63,435 nt of DNA from an uncultured Mediterraneibacter sp. (GTDB lineage Bacteria > Bacillota > Clostridia > Lachnospirales > Lachnospiraceae), in contig CALWMN010000016.1 of assembly GCA_944381935.1 (NCBI GenBank), positions 1-63,435 on the forward strand, in the 5' to 3' direction. Positions 25,761-34,605 of this stretch are shown here, piece by piece. The position numbers and the translations under genes are program-made. Position 1 is the stretch's first letter; each line of letters opens with the position of its first letter. A model generated the notes under the pieces. It had not been told where the DNA came from, searched no databases, and saw only the letters and a program-made list of their open reading frames with translations.

Positions 25761-26447
25761 ATGGAACTGATAGCAGAACAATTTCCAATCGTAATCCAGT
25801 CACTGAATATTGGATTTATCCAGACATTGAAGCTGTTTTTTGTAACGCTTCTCGGGGCGGTCCCGTTAGGACTGATCATATCATTCGGGTCAATGTCGCG
25901 TTTCCGCCCACTGAGCTTTTTGACAAGGATCATCGTATGGATCATCAGAGGAACCCCTCTGATGATCCAATTGCTGATCATTTATTATTTCCCGGGGCTG
26001 GTGCTCAACAATCCGATCTGGGGCGGGGGTGAATCCGGGAGATTCCTCGCCGCATCGGTGGCGTTTGTCTTTAACTACGCCTGTTATTTTTCCGAGATTT
26101 ACCGGGGAGGGATCCAGGGTGTGCCAAGGGGGCAGGAAGAGGCAGGGTTGGTGCTCGGCATGACAAAGAGCCAGATCTTTTTCAAGGTTACGCTCCTTCA
26201 GATGATCAAGAGGATCGTGCCGCCCATGTCCAATGAGGTTATAACGCTTGTAAAGGATACCTCGCTTGCGCGCATCATTGCGCTCCAGGAGATCATTTGG
26301 GCAGGCCAGGCTTTCTTAAAAGGCTCCCAGGGAATATCAGGCGCGATCTGGCCGCTGTTTTTTACCGCAGTTTATTATCTGATCTTCAACGGAATCCTGA
26401 CGGTGCTTCTGGGCAGGCTGGAGAAGAAGCTGGATTACTTCAGATAG
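25761..26447 (+). CDS. Polar amino-acid ABC transporter permease
   Basis: A 228-residue membrane protein with about five membrane segments, of the HisM/GlnP family. RGTPLMIQLLIIYY and the EAA-loop QEEAGLVLGMTKSQIFFKVTLLQM, which contacts the ATPase, are clear, as is NEVITLVKDTSLARII. Encoded between the binding lipoprotein and the ATPase with short gaps. A single permease gene implies a homodimer in the membrane. Confidence 0.95.
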   Translation: MELIAEQFPIVIQSLNIGFIQTLKLFFVTLLGAVPLGLIISFGSMSRFRPLSFLTRIIVWIIRGTPLMIQLLIIYYFPGLVLNNPIWGGGESGRFLAASVAFVFNYACYFSEIYRGGIQGVPRGQEEAGLVLGMTKSQIFFKVTLLQMIKRIVPPMSNEVITLVKDTSLARIIALQEIIWAGQAFLKGSQGISGAIWPLFFTAVYYLIFNGILTVLLGRLEKKLDYFR

Positions 26448-26459
26448 GGGGGAGAAGTC

Positions 26460-27245
26460 ATGGCGATTCTGGAAGTAGAACATTTGAACAAAAGTTTTGA
26501 GCGTACGGAAGTCTTAAAGGATATCAGCTTTTCCTTAGAGAAGGGGCGCGTGCTTTCCATCATCGGTTCTTCAGGAAGCGGAAAGACTACATTGCTGAGA
26601 TGCCTCAATTTTCTGGAGAGACCGGACAGCGGGTCAATCCGGGTCAACGGCGAGGTTTTGTTTGACACGTCAGACCCGGTCACGACTCAGGAATCAGAGA
26701 TCAGGAAAAAGAGGCTCCATTTCGGACTGGTGTTTCAGTCTTTCAACCTGTTCCCGCAGTACACTGCACTGGAAAATGTCATGCTGGCAAAGGAGCTGCT
26801 GGCAAAAGGGCAGCCAGAATATAAACAGCAGAAAAGGGAGATGCTTGCCCGGATTGAGGAGGAGGGGAAAATGCTGCTTGGACAGATGGGATTGTCTGAC
26901 AGGATGCATAACTATCCCCATCAGCTCTCGGGAGGGCAGTGCCAGAGAGTGGCAATTGCGCGTGCCCTTGCGCTCAAACCGGACATTCTCTGTTTCGATG
27001 AACCTACCTCGGCGCTTGACCCGGAGCTGACCGGGGAAGTCCTCAAGGTTATTAGGGGGCTGGCAGACCAGGAGACGACAATGATCATTGTCACCCACGA
27101 GATGGCGTTTGCGAGAGATGTTTCCAGCCAGGTCATTTTTATGGATGACGGGCGGATACTGGAGCAGGGGACTCCGGCAGAAGTGATTGGAAATCCAAGT
27201 GAAGAGCGCACCAGGCAGTTTCTCGCCCGCTTTACCCAGGGATAG
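26460..27245 (+). CDS. Polar amino-acid ABC transporter ATP-binding protein
   Basis: A 261-residue ABC ATPase. Walker A GSSGSGKTT (about 37-45), Q-loop FQSFNLFPQYTALENV, signature LSGGQCQRVAIARALA, Walker B ILCFDEPTSALDPE and the switch His in IIVTHEMAFARDV are all intact. This is the GlnQ/HisP type, with a C-terminal GTPAEVIGNPSEERTRQFL. It begins 12 nt after the permease stop with GGGGAG upstream and completes the transporter operon. A roughly 20-residue insert (about 115-140, KGQPEYKQQKREMLARIEEE) lengthens the helical domain relative to typical GlnQ. Confidence 0.96.
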   Translation: MAILEVEHLNKSFERTEVLKDISFSLEKGRVLSIIGSSGSGKTTLLRCLNFLERPDSGSIRVNGEVLFDTSDPVTTQESEIRKKRLHFGLVFQSFNLFPQYTALENVMLAKELLAKGQPEYKQQKREMLARIEEEGKMLLGQMGLSDRMHNYPHQLSGGQCQRVAIARALALKPDILCFDEPTSALDPELTGEVLKVIRGLADQETTMIIVTHEMAFARDVSSQVIFMDDGRILEQGTPAEVIGNPSEERTRQFLARFTQG

Positions 27246-27348
27246 GCGTGAGGCGGAGAAGAAAAGGCAGTCTGCATATATAAGAGAAACTTATATATAA
27301 CAGAAAAATAAAATAATAAACTGATAAAAGTACAGGGCAGGGGGAATG

Positions 27349-27377
27349 TTGATTTTCCATCTGCCTTATATTATAAT
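27349..27377 (+). promoter_or_regulatory. Sigma-A promoter for purC-purF-purB
   Basis: TTGATT (27349-27354), 17 nt, perfect TATAAT (27372-27377). The leader from about 27384 to the purC start is only 45 nt, too short for a purine riboswitch. Confidence 0.7.
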
Positions 27378-27428
27378 CAAGTGTGACTTATCAACAGAGA
27401 AATTCATGTAAAGGACAGGTGTGGATGT

Positions 27429-28136
27429 ATGAAAAAACTTGAACAGCTCTATGAGGGGAAAGCAAAGAAGGTATTCGCTACAGAAGATCCTGATATTGTA
27501 ATTGTAGATTACAAAGATGATGCGACAGCGTTTAACGGTGAGAAAAAAGGGACGATCACAGGCAAGGGTGTGATCAATAACCGCATGACAAACTATATTT
27601 TTCAGATCCTTGAGAAAGAGGGGGTTCCGACCCACTACGTAGAAGAGTTGGGCGACCGGGAAACAGCTGTGAAGAAGGTGGAGATCGTCCCCCTTGAGGT
27701 GATTGTACGGAATGTTGCCGCAGGAAGTTTTTCCAAGAGGCTGGGAATTGAAGAGGGAAGAAAACTGCTTGCGCCGACACTGGAATTTAGCTACAAAGAC
27801 GACGAGCTCGGCGATCCGATGATCAATGATTATTTTGCGATTGCGATCGGGGCGGCAACCAGGGAAGAGATTGACAAAATTACAGAGTACACATTCAAAG
27901 TAAACGATGTGCTGAAAAAATTCTTCGACGGGGCAGGAATCGACCTGATCGACTTTAAGATTGAATTTGGCAGATATCACGGAGATATCATCCTTGCAGA
28001 TGAGATTTCACCGGACACGTGCCGTCTGTGGGACAAAGAGACGCATGAGAAACTGGACAAGGACCGCTTCCGCAGGGATATGGGGAATGTAGAAGGCGCG
28101 TACCAGGAAGTATTCAAGCGTATTGGTATTCAATAA
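27429..28136 (+). CDS. purC: SAICAR synthetase
   Basis: A 235-residue enzyme that joins aspartate to CAIR with ATP in purine synthesis. Family marks are [50 protein letters not shown] and [20 protein letters not shown]. Normal length for the bacterial form. First of three purine genes; the rest of the pathway is outside the window. ATG 27429 follows AAAGGACAGG. Confidence 0.97.
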   Translation: MKKLEQLYEGKAKKVFATEDPDIVIVDYKDDATAFNGEKKGTITGKGVINNRMTNYIFQILEKEGVPTHYVEELGDRETAVKKVEIVPLEVIVRNVAAGSFSKRLGIEEGRKLLAPTLEFSYKDDELGDPMINDYFAIAIGAATREEIDKITEYTFKVNDVLKKFFDGAGIDLIDFKIEFGRYHGDIILADEISPDTCRLWDKETHEKLDKDRFRRDMGNVEGAYQEVFKRIGIQ

Positions 28137-28149
28137 GGGGCTGCTGCGC

Positions 28150-29577
28150 ATGAGTGATTTCGAGAGAGCCGCAACGGGACTTGGGGAAGAGTGCGGCGTG
28201 TTTGGCGCATATGACCTGGATGGACATGATGTGGCGGCATCGGTATATTATGGGCTTTTTGCCCTGCAGCACAGAGGACAGGAGAGCTGCGGGATCGCGG
28301 TGACAGATACGTTTGGCAAGCGAAAAGTGCTGTCCCGCAAGGGCCTGGGACACGTAGATGACGTGTTCGATGAAAAGACGCTTTCTGAATTGAGAGGGAA
28401 TCTGGGCGTGGGGCATGTACGGTATTCTACTGCAGGGGCGACCAGGGTGGAGAACGCACAGCCCCTTGTGATCAATTATGTCAAAGGGACCCTTGCAATC
28501 GCGCATAACGGCAATCTGGTCAATGCGATCGAGCTGAGGAGGGAGCTGGAATATACCGGCGCTATTTTCCAGACGACGATCGATTCGGAAGTGATTGCCT
28601 ACCACATCGCGAGGGAAAGGCTGAAGGTTCCCAAAGCAGAGGACGCTGTCAGAAATGCAATGAAAAAGATCAGGGGGGCCTATGCCCTTGTGGTCAGCAG
28701 CCCGAGGAAGATGATCGGGGCGAGGGATCCGTTTGGCCTGAAACCCCTGTGCATCGGCAGAAGAGAGAACACCTATTTCCTTGCGTCGGAGAGCTGTGCG
28801 ATTGCGGCGGTCGACGCAGAGTTTGTGCGGGACGTGCGTCCGGGGGAGATCGTAACCATCACAAAAGACGGGATTGCGTCAGATATGGGCATGGCGCTTC
28901 CGCCCGAAAAAGAGGCAAGGTGCATATTCGAGTATATTTATTTTGCAAGGACGGACAGCACAATCGACGGGATTAATGTATACCACTCCCGCATCCTGGC
29001 AGGGAAAGCGCTTGCCAGCTCCTATCCGGTGGAGGCAGATCTTGTCGTAGGCGTGCCGGATTCAGGGCTGGTAGCTGCAAAGGGGTATTCGGAAGAATCC
29101 GGGATCCCTTACGGGATGGCATTTCACAAGAACAGTTATGTGGGGCGGACCTTTATCAAGCCAAAGCAAAGCGACAGGGAATCCAGCGTCAAGATCAAAC
29201 TGAATGTGATACCCGAGGTCGTAAAAGGCAAAAGGATCGTCATGGTGGATGACTCAATCGTGCGCGGAACCACCTGTGCCAATATTATTAAAATGCTGAA
29301 AAAGGCAGGGGCGCTTGAAGTCCATGTGCGGATCAGTTCCCCGCCGTTTCTGTATCCCTGCTATTTTGGCACGGATGTACCGTCGAATGAGCAGCTCATC
29401 GCCCATTCCCATACCCCGGAGCAGATCCGGGAGATGATCGGGGCAGATTCCCTCGGGTATATGGAGATCGATAAACTGAAAGATATGGTCGGCGGACTTT
29501 GCTACTGCGACGCATGTTTTACAGGCAATTATCCGATGGAAGTCCCCGGAAAGGACATCAGCCGCGCCTTTGAGTGA
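28150..29577 (+). CDS. purF: Amidophosphoribosyltransferase
   Basis: The first committed step of purine synthesis: PRPP plus glutamine to phosphoribosylamine. The N-terminal glutaminase begins after a short propeptide at GEECGVFGAYD, where the Cys becomes the catalytic residue after processing. The PRPP-binding motif is IVMVDDSIVRGTTCANI. Cysteines near the C-terminus (GGLCYCDACFTGNYP) suit the Fe-S cluster found in the Bacillus-type enzyme, which is oxygen sensitive. ATG 28150 with AAGGGG upstream gives 475 residues. It lies 13 nt after purC. Confidence 0.96.
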   Translation: MSDFERAATGLGEECGVFGAYDLDGHDVAASVYYGLFALQHRGQESCGIAVTDTFGKRKVLSRKGLGHVDDVFDEKTLSELRGNLGVGHVRYSTAGATRVENAQPLVINYVKGTLAIAHNGNLVNAIELRRELEYTGAIFQTTIDSEVIAYHIARERLKVPKAEDAVRNAMKKIRGAYALVVSSPRKMIGARDPFGLKPLCIGRRENTYFLASESCAIAAVDAEFVRDVRPGEIVTITKDGIASDMGMALPPEKEARCIFEYIYFARTDSTIDGINVYHSRILAGKALASSYPVEADLVVGVPDSGLVAAKGYSEESGIPYGMAFHKNSYVGRTFIKPKQSDRESSVKIKLNVIPEVVKGKRIVMVDDSIVRGTTCANIIKMLKKAGALEVHVRISSPPFLYPCYFGTDVPSNEQLIAHSHTPEQIREMIGADSLGYMEIDKLKDMVGGLCYCDACFTGNYPMEVPGKDISRAFE

Positions 29578-29592
29578 AAGGAGATTAAGAAA

Positions 29593-31026
29593 ATGAGTAA
29601 TGACCGTTATGTCAGCCCGCTTTCAGAGCGATATGCAAGTAAAGAAATGCAGTATATATTCTCCCCGGATAAGAAATTCCGGACATGGAGAAAGCTGTGG
29701 ATCGCCCTGGCAGAGACGGAGAGAGAGCTGGGACTCAATATTACAGAGGAACAGATAGAAGAATTAAAAAGCCATGCAGACGACATTAACTATGATGTGG
29801 CAAGGGAGAGAGAAAAAATTGTCCGCCATGATGTCATGTCCCATGTATATGCATACGGTGTGCAGTGCCCGAAAGCAAAAGGAATTATCCATCTCGGTGC
29901 GACTTCATGCTATGTAGGGGATAACACGGATATTATTGTGATGTCTGAGGCGCTGAAGCTGGTGAAGAAGAAACTGGTCAATGTGATAGCGGAACTGGCA
30001 AAATTCGCAGAGGAACAGAAGGGACAGCCTACGCTTGCATTTACCCATTTCCAGCCGGCGCAGCCGACTACCGTCGGGAAGAGGGCGACACTGTGGCTCC
30101 AGGAGTTTGAGATGGACCTGGAGGATGTAGAGTATGTGCTTGGCAGCCTGAAGCTCCTTGGATCGAAGGGGACAACGGGAACACAGGCAAGCTTCCTGGA
30201 ACTGTTCGACGGGGATCAGGAGAAGATTGACCGGATAGATCCTATGATTGCGGAAAAGATGGGATTTAAGTCCTGTTATCCGGTTTCCGGGCAGACCTAT
30301 TCCCGCAAAGTGGACACAAGAGTGCTCAATGTGCTGGCAGGGATTGCGGCAAGTGCCCACAAGTTTTCCAATGATATCCGTCTCCTGCAGCATCTCAAAG
30401 AGATCGAGGAACCGTTTGAGAAGACCCAGATCGGGTCCTCCGCGATGGCATATAAGAGAAACCCGATGCGCAGCGAGCGCATCGCCTCCCTCTCCAGATA
30501 TGTGATAGCAGACGCCCTGAATCCGGCAGTCACATCGGCGTCACAGTGGTTCGAGAGAACGCTGGACGACTCTGCAAACAAGCGTCTGAGCGTGCCGGAG
30601 GGATTCCTTGCGGTCGACGGCATCCTGGACCTGTGCCTGAATGTGGTGGACGGACTGGTAGTCTATCCGAAGGTCATCGAGAAAAGGCTGATGTCAGAGC
30701 TGCCCTTCATGGCGACAGAAAATATCATGATGGACGCGGTGAAGGCCGGGGGAGACAGACAGGAGCTCCACGAGAGGATAAGAGAACTCTCGATGGAGGC
30801 GGCAAGAAATGTCAAAGAGAAAGGCCGGGACAACAACCTGCTGGAACTGATTGCTGCAGATCCCGCCTTTAATCTGAGCATAGAAGACCTGAAAAAAACG
30901 ATGGAACCGTCCAGATATGTGGGCCGTGCGAAGGAACAGACAGAGGCATATCTTGACAAAGTGATCCGCCCTCTTCTCGAGGAGAATAAAGAGCTTCTCG
31001 GAGTCAGGGCACAGATCAGCGTATAG
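29593..31026 (+). CDS. purB: Adenylosuccinate lyase
   Basis: A 477-residue enzyme of the fumarase/aspartase superfamily acting twice in purine synthesis (SAICAR to AICAR, adenylosuccinate to AMP). The signature loop SSAMAYKRNPMRSERI is present, with HLGATSCYVGDNTD and the catalytic His in TLAFTHFQPAQPTTVGKR. It is longer than the roughly 430-residue Bacillus form, resembling the eukaryote-like clade common in Clostridia. 15 nt after purF, with AAAGGAG; followed by a terminator. Confidence 0.97.
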   Translation: MSNDRYVSPLSERYASKEMQYIFSPDKKFRTWRKLWIALAETERELGLNITEEQIEELKSHADDINYDVAREREKIVRHDVMSHVYAYGVQCPKAKGIIHLGATSCYVGDNTDIIVMSEALKLVKKKLVNVIAELAKFAEEQKGQPTLAFTHFQPAQPTTVGKRATLWLQEFEMDLEDVEYVLGSLKLLGSKGTTGTQASFLELFDGDQEKIDRIDPMIAEKMGFKSCYPVSGQTYSRKVDTRVLNVLAGIAASAHKFSNDIRLLQHLKEIEEPFEKTQIGSSAMAYKRNPMRSERIASLSRYVIADALNPAVTSASQWFERTLDDSANKRLSVPEGFLAVDGILDLCLNVVDGLVVYPKVIEKRLMSELPFMATENIMMDAVKAGGDRQELHERIRELSMEAARNVKEKGRDNNLLELIAADPAFNLSIEDLKKTMEPSRYVGRAKEQTEAYLDKVIRPLLEENKELLGVRAQISV

Positions 31027-31061
31027 AGTCAGCAGAGGTATCCGCACTGTCACAAAAATGC

Positions 31062-31098
31062 AAAGGAATGTTGCAAAAGATTGCTACATTCCTTTTTC
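31062..31098 (+). terminator. Terminator of the purine operon
   Basis: AAAGGAATGT (31062-31071) pairs with ACATTCCTTT (31086-31095), followed by T's. Confidence 0.82.
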
Positions 31099-31173
31099 TC
31101 TGGTAATTTATCCTAATGTAAATTGTGGAAATATTTTCCTTTTTATGTGGTGGAGAAAGGACAGGTGTTGAAA

Positions 31174-32271
31174 ATGGAGTGGTGTGCAAATCTATGCGAA
31201 GGATGGGAAGCGGAACGGCTGCTGAAAAGAGGGATGAGAGTGCTGGCAGTGCTGCTGGCGCTTTTCCTGCTTATGGCGGAAGGAGAGAATAACGTACTGG
31301 CAGAAGCGGTCAGTGATCCCAAAATCCTTTCAGATGACAGAGCGGGAGCAATATTGGAAAACAGGGATATGATTTCAGGAAGAGGATTTTCTGCCGGTTC
31401 GGATAAAATGGTTTCCGCACCTGAAGATATTGCGGCAAAAGAATATGAGGAGGACAAAACCTCAGTGGAGCCTGACGTGGCAGAGGCGGCTCTTATGACG
31501 GATATACCGGATACTTTTGCAGGGATTTCCCTGACTGTTCCAAATCAGAGGGACTTCCCGGCAATAAACTTTGACAGTGAACAGACATCCGGGGAACACA
31601 GTGAAGATCTGCTTCCCCAGATCAGTACAGAACCGGTGGAAGATATCACCCAACCGGCACCGGATGAGGAGGATGTGGAAGGACCGTCGGGGATGCCGGA
31701 ACAGGGGGCGAGTGAGGATGAGATAAAGGATATTACTTCCTCCGATGACGCCACAGACATACCGTCAGATACGGGTACTGTTACAGAAGACGGCGGAAAT
31801 GAAGATACGGCGGCTGACAACGGCTATCTCATTGATGAGTCCGGTATCATATACGGGATCAGCGATGCGGGCCTCTCGGTCGAGGACGGATGTCTTTATC
31901 TTCCATCCGAGGGCTGCAGCGGGATTGCGAAAGGCGCATTCCTCAGTGCACCGGCTTATATTGAAGAAGTCTATATACCGTCAAATATCACATGGATCGC
32001 GGAAGGAGCTTTTGTCGGGCTGGCCAATGTCGGTTGGTACGAGATGGAACCGTCAGGCGGTTATTATACGGAGAATGGCGTGCTCTTTTCAGACGGAGGT
32101 GCGTGTATCCTGGCGTTTCCCGCTGGATGGACCGGCATCTATGCGGTGCCGCCGTCAGTAGTGCGCCTGGCAGAAGATGCGTTTGCAGGTTCCAGCCTGG
32201 AGAAACTGGACACTATGTCATGCGGCGCCATCGAACTTGGAAACCTGCCTGAGTCGGTTTCCGTTTTCTGA
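31174..32271 (+). CDS. Secreted acidic protein with C-terminal BspA-like leucine-rich repeats
   Basis: About 365 residues. An N-terminal export signal (VLAVLLALFLLMAEGENNVLAEA) is followed by about 180 residues of acidic low-complexity sequence rich in Glu, Asp, Pro, Ser and Thr. The last 130 residues show the LRR_5/BspA pattern (IAKGAFLSAPAYIEEVYIPS, IAEGAFVGLANVGWYEM, RLAEDAFAGSSLEKLD). No sortase motif or membrane anchor follows, so it may be released or held non-covalently. The start is uncertain: ATG 31174, TTG 31168 and ATG 31234 are all possible. It stands alone between terminator and promoter. Surface or host-contact roles are known for BspA-type proteins; here that is inference. Confidence 0.75.
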   Translation: MEWCANLCEGWEAERLLKRGMRVLAVLLALFLLMAEGENNVLAEAVSDPKILSDDRAGAILENRDMISGRGFSAGSDKMVSAPEDIAAKEYEEDKTSVEPDVAEAALMTDIPDTFAGISLTVPNQRDFPAINFDSEQTSGEHSEDLLPQISTEPVEDITQPAPDEEDVEGPSGMPEQGASEDEIKDITSSDDATDIPSDTGTVTEDGGNEDTAADNGYLIDESGIIYGISDAGLSVEDGCLYLPSEGCSGIAKGAFLSAPAYIEEVYIPSNITWIAEGAFVGLANVGWYEMEPSGGYYTENGVLFSDGGACILAFPAGWTGIYAVPPSVVRLAEDAFAGSSLEKLDTMSCGAIELGNLPESVSVF

Positions 32272-32284
32272 GACATTTTGTTTA

Positions 32285-32313
32285 TTGAAGAATCCCCCGA
32301 CATGTTCTATAAT
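32285..32313 (+). promoter_or_regulatory. Sigma-A promoter for the sirtuin-like/gltX/helicase genes
   Basis: TTGAAG (32285-32290), 17 nt, perfect TATAAT (32308-32313). Two tandem small hairpins follow in the leader (CAGAGT/ACTCTG 32327-32343 and GCCTG/CAGGC 32343-32357) before the ribosome binding site. No T-box specifier or GGTGG motif is seen. Confidence 0.65.
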
Positions 32314-32378
32314 AAGAAAATAGAGACAGAGTGTCAGACTCTGCCTGTAGTGCAGGCTGAGGGAAGGGAGGGGGACTT

Positions 32379-33134
32379 ATGAAAGAAAAGAATATGCTTC
32401 ATGTCCTGAAGCAGAGCAGATATACAGTGGTGCTTAGTGGTGTGGAGCTTCTAAGAGAGAACGGATATCCTTTACTCAGGGACGGGGACGAGTCGTATGA
32501 GATTGAGAAGGAGTATGGTTATTCGTTTGAGGAGATATTCAGCAGCGGCTTCTATTCGGCGAGAAAGGACCTTTTTTTCAGATTTTACAAGGAGATCATT
32601 TTGAAAGCGGCAGCGATACCCCCTGGAAAGGGATTTGCCTGCATGAAGCGCCTTCAGGACTACGGATTGATCCATTCCATTATTACCCGCAGGATCGCAG
32701 GGTTGGAGGAACGTGCCGGTTGCAGCAGTGTCCTGAATTTAAGGGGCAATGTCCTTCACAATAAATGCCCGAACTGCGGGAGAAGCTATTCGATGGAGTA
32801 TGTAAAGCAGGCGAAAGGGGTCCCCCTGTGTGAGGACTGCCTTGTGGCGGTCAGGCCCCAGGTCAGCCTTTTTGGCGAGATGATTGACAACGGTGTGATG
32901 ACAAGGGCGGCGGCAGAGGTAGAGAGGGCTGATGTCCTGCTTGTTCTCGGCTCTGCGCTCCATTCCCCGTTGTGCAGCCAGACGCTGCAGTATTATAATG
33001 GGACGAACCTGATCCTTGTGACAGAATCGGAGCATTATTCCGACCAACAGGCAGATATCATCGTATATGGAAGAAGCGATGAATTTTTGGAAAGGCTTGT
33101 GGAAGAATATAAGAAAGAAGAGAAAGGCCAGTAA
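32379..33134 (+). CDS. Sirtuin (Sir2) homologue lacking catalytic residues
   Basis: A 251-residue protein with the overall sirtuin layout: a Rossmann start ([17 protein letters not shown]), a zinc ribbon with four Cys (C130, C133, C151, C154) and [12 protein letters not shown], then [14 protein letters not shown]. Yet the functional motifs are changed. GAG(I/A)S is GVELL (21-25), TQNIDxLH is ITRRIAGLE (102-110), the catalytic HG is R122-G123, and GTS is GSA (191-193). NAD-dependent deacylation is therefore unlikely. The start follows AGGGAGGGGG. gltX follows 2 nt downstream and a helicase after that, so it is the lead gene of this operon. A binding or regulatory role is possible. Confidence 0.82.
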   Translation: MKEKNMLHVLKQSRYTVVLSGVELLRENGYPLLRDGDESYEIEKEYGYSFEEIFSSGFYSARKDLFFRFYKEIILKAAAIPPGKGFACMKRLQDYGLIHSIITRRIAGLEERAGCSSVLNLRGNVLHNKCPNCGRSYSMEYVKQAKGVPLCEDCLVAVRPQVSLFGEMIDNGVMTRAAAEVERADVLLVLGSALHSPLCSQTLQYYNGTNLILVTESEHYSDQQADIIVYGRSDEFLERLVEEYKKEEKGQ

Positions 33135-33136
33135 AA

Positions 33137-34594
33137 ATGAGCAAAAGAATCAGAACAAGATTTGCACCGAGCCCAACAGGACGGATGCATGTAGGAAACT
33201 TACGCACGGCGTTATACGCCTATCTGATCGCGAAGCATGAGGGAGGAGACTTTATACTTCGGGTGGAGGATACGGATCAGGAGAGATTCGTCGAGGGTGC
33301 GCTTGATATCATATACAGGACACTGGAAAAAACGGGACTTCTCCACGATGAGGGACCGGACAAGGGAGGCGCATACGGTCCGTATGTCCAAAGTGAGAGA
33401 AACGCATCCGGGCTTTACCTGAAATACGCCAGACAGCTTGTGGAGCAGGGGGATGCATATTACTGCTTTTGTGACAAAGAGCGCCTGGAATCTCTTAAGA
33501 CCTCTGTGTCCGATGACGGGACTGATATTGTCGTATATGACAAGCACTGTCTCGGACTTTCCAAAGAAGAAGTGGAAGCAAATCTTGCCGCGGGAAAGCC
33601 GTGGGTGATCCGGCTTAATGTCCCGGACGAGGGCGATACGACATTCCATGATGAGATATATGGGGACATAACGGTTCCAAACAGTGAGCTGGATGATATG
33701 ATCCTGATCAAATCGGACGGGTATCCCACCTATAACTTTGCCAATGTGGTGGATGACCATCTGATGGAGATCACCCATGTGGTGAGGGGGAATGAATATC
33801 TTTCTTCAGCGCCAAAATACAATCGGCTCTACGAGGCATTCGGATGGGAGATACCGGTCTACGTACACTGTCCGCTGATCACGGACGAGAATCATAAGAA
33901 GCTGAGCAAGCGTTGCGGGCATTCTTCCTATGAGGATCTGATCGACCAGGGATTTGTATCAGAAGCAGTGGTGAATTATGTGGCTCTTCTCGGATGGTGC
34001 CCATCGGATAACCGGGAGATTTTCTCCCTGGAGGAGCTGGTGGAGGCTTTTGATTACCGACACATGAGCAAATCTCCGGCAGTGTTTGATACGACGAAGC
34101 TTAAGTGGATGAACAGTGAATATTTAAAAGCGATGGACTTTGACAGATTCTATGCGCTGGCAGAACCCTATATCAAAGGGACCGTGACAAGAAGCTGCAA
34201 CCTGAAGAAAATCGCGGAGCTTGTGAAAACAAGGATCGAGATATTCCCCGATATCAAGGAACAGGCAGGCTTTTTTGAGGAGCTTCCCGAATATGACATC
34301 TCTCTTTATACCCATAAAAAGATGAAGACAGATCCTGAGAAATCACGGGAGCTGTTAAGGGAAGTCCTGCCGCTTCTTGAACAGCAGGAGGATTACAGCA
34401 ATGACGCCCTGTTTGGGACGCTCAGGGAATTTGCGGGAGAGAAGGGATATAAGATCGGATATGTAATGTGGCCGATCCGAACAGCGGTCTCCGGAAGACA
34501 GAACACCCCGGGAGGCGCGACAGAGCTTATGGAAGTGCTTGGAAAAGAAGAATCCTTAAGAAGGATCAGACTTGGAATCGAAAAGCTTGGCTAG
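33137..34594 (+). CDS. gltX: Glutamyl-tRNA synthetase
   Basis: A 485-residue class I aminoacyl-tRNA synthetase charging tRNA-Glu (and possibly tRNA-Gln, for later amidation). The HIGH-type motif is HVGN in [18 protein letters not shown], and the KMSKS-type loop is [26 protein letters not shown] and the C-terminal anticodon-binding helices are normal. It lies 2 nt after the sirtuin-like gene with GAGAAAGG upstream, and 11 nt before the helicase gene. No discriminating feature separates GltX1 from GltX2 here. Confidence 0.96.
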   Translation: MSKRIRTRFAPSPTGRMHVGNLRTALYAYLIAKHEGGDFILRVEDTDQERFVEGALDIIYRTLEKTGLLHDEGPDKGGAYGPYVQSERNASGLYLKYARQLVEQGDAYYCFCDKERLESLKTSVSDDGTDIVVYDKHCLGLSKEEVEANLAAGKPWVIRLNVPDEGDTTFHDEIYGDITVPNSELDDMILIKSDGYPTYNFANVVDDHLMEITHVVRGNEYLSSAPKYNRLYEAFGWEIPVYVHCPLITDENHKKLSKRCGHSSYEDLIDQGFVSEAVVNYVALLGWCPSDNREIFSLEELVEAFDYRHMSKSPAVFDTTKLKWMNSEYLKAMDFDRFYALAEPYIKGTVTRSCNLKKIAELVKTRIEIFPDIKEQAGFFEELPEYDISLYTHKKMKTDPEKSRELLREVLPLLEQQEDYSNDALFGTLREFAGEKGYKIGYVMWPIRTAVSGRQNTPGGATELMEVLGKEESLRRIRLGIEKLG

Positions 34595-34605
34595 GAAGGA
34601 AATAT

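Noticed and set aside
27246-27428. A purine riboswitch ahead of purC
   Set aside because: The promoter lies only about 50 nt from the start; the AU-rich hairpin TATATAAG/CTTATATA (27277-27297) is upstream of it and has no T run, and the aptamer core motifs are missing.
32314-32378. A T-box ahead of the sirtuin-like/gltX operon
   Set aside because: The leader is about 60 nt with two small hairpins; no antiterminator GGTGG-type motif, specifier loop or terminator is seen.
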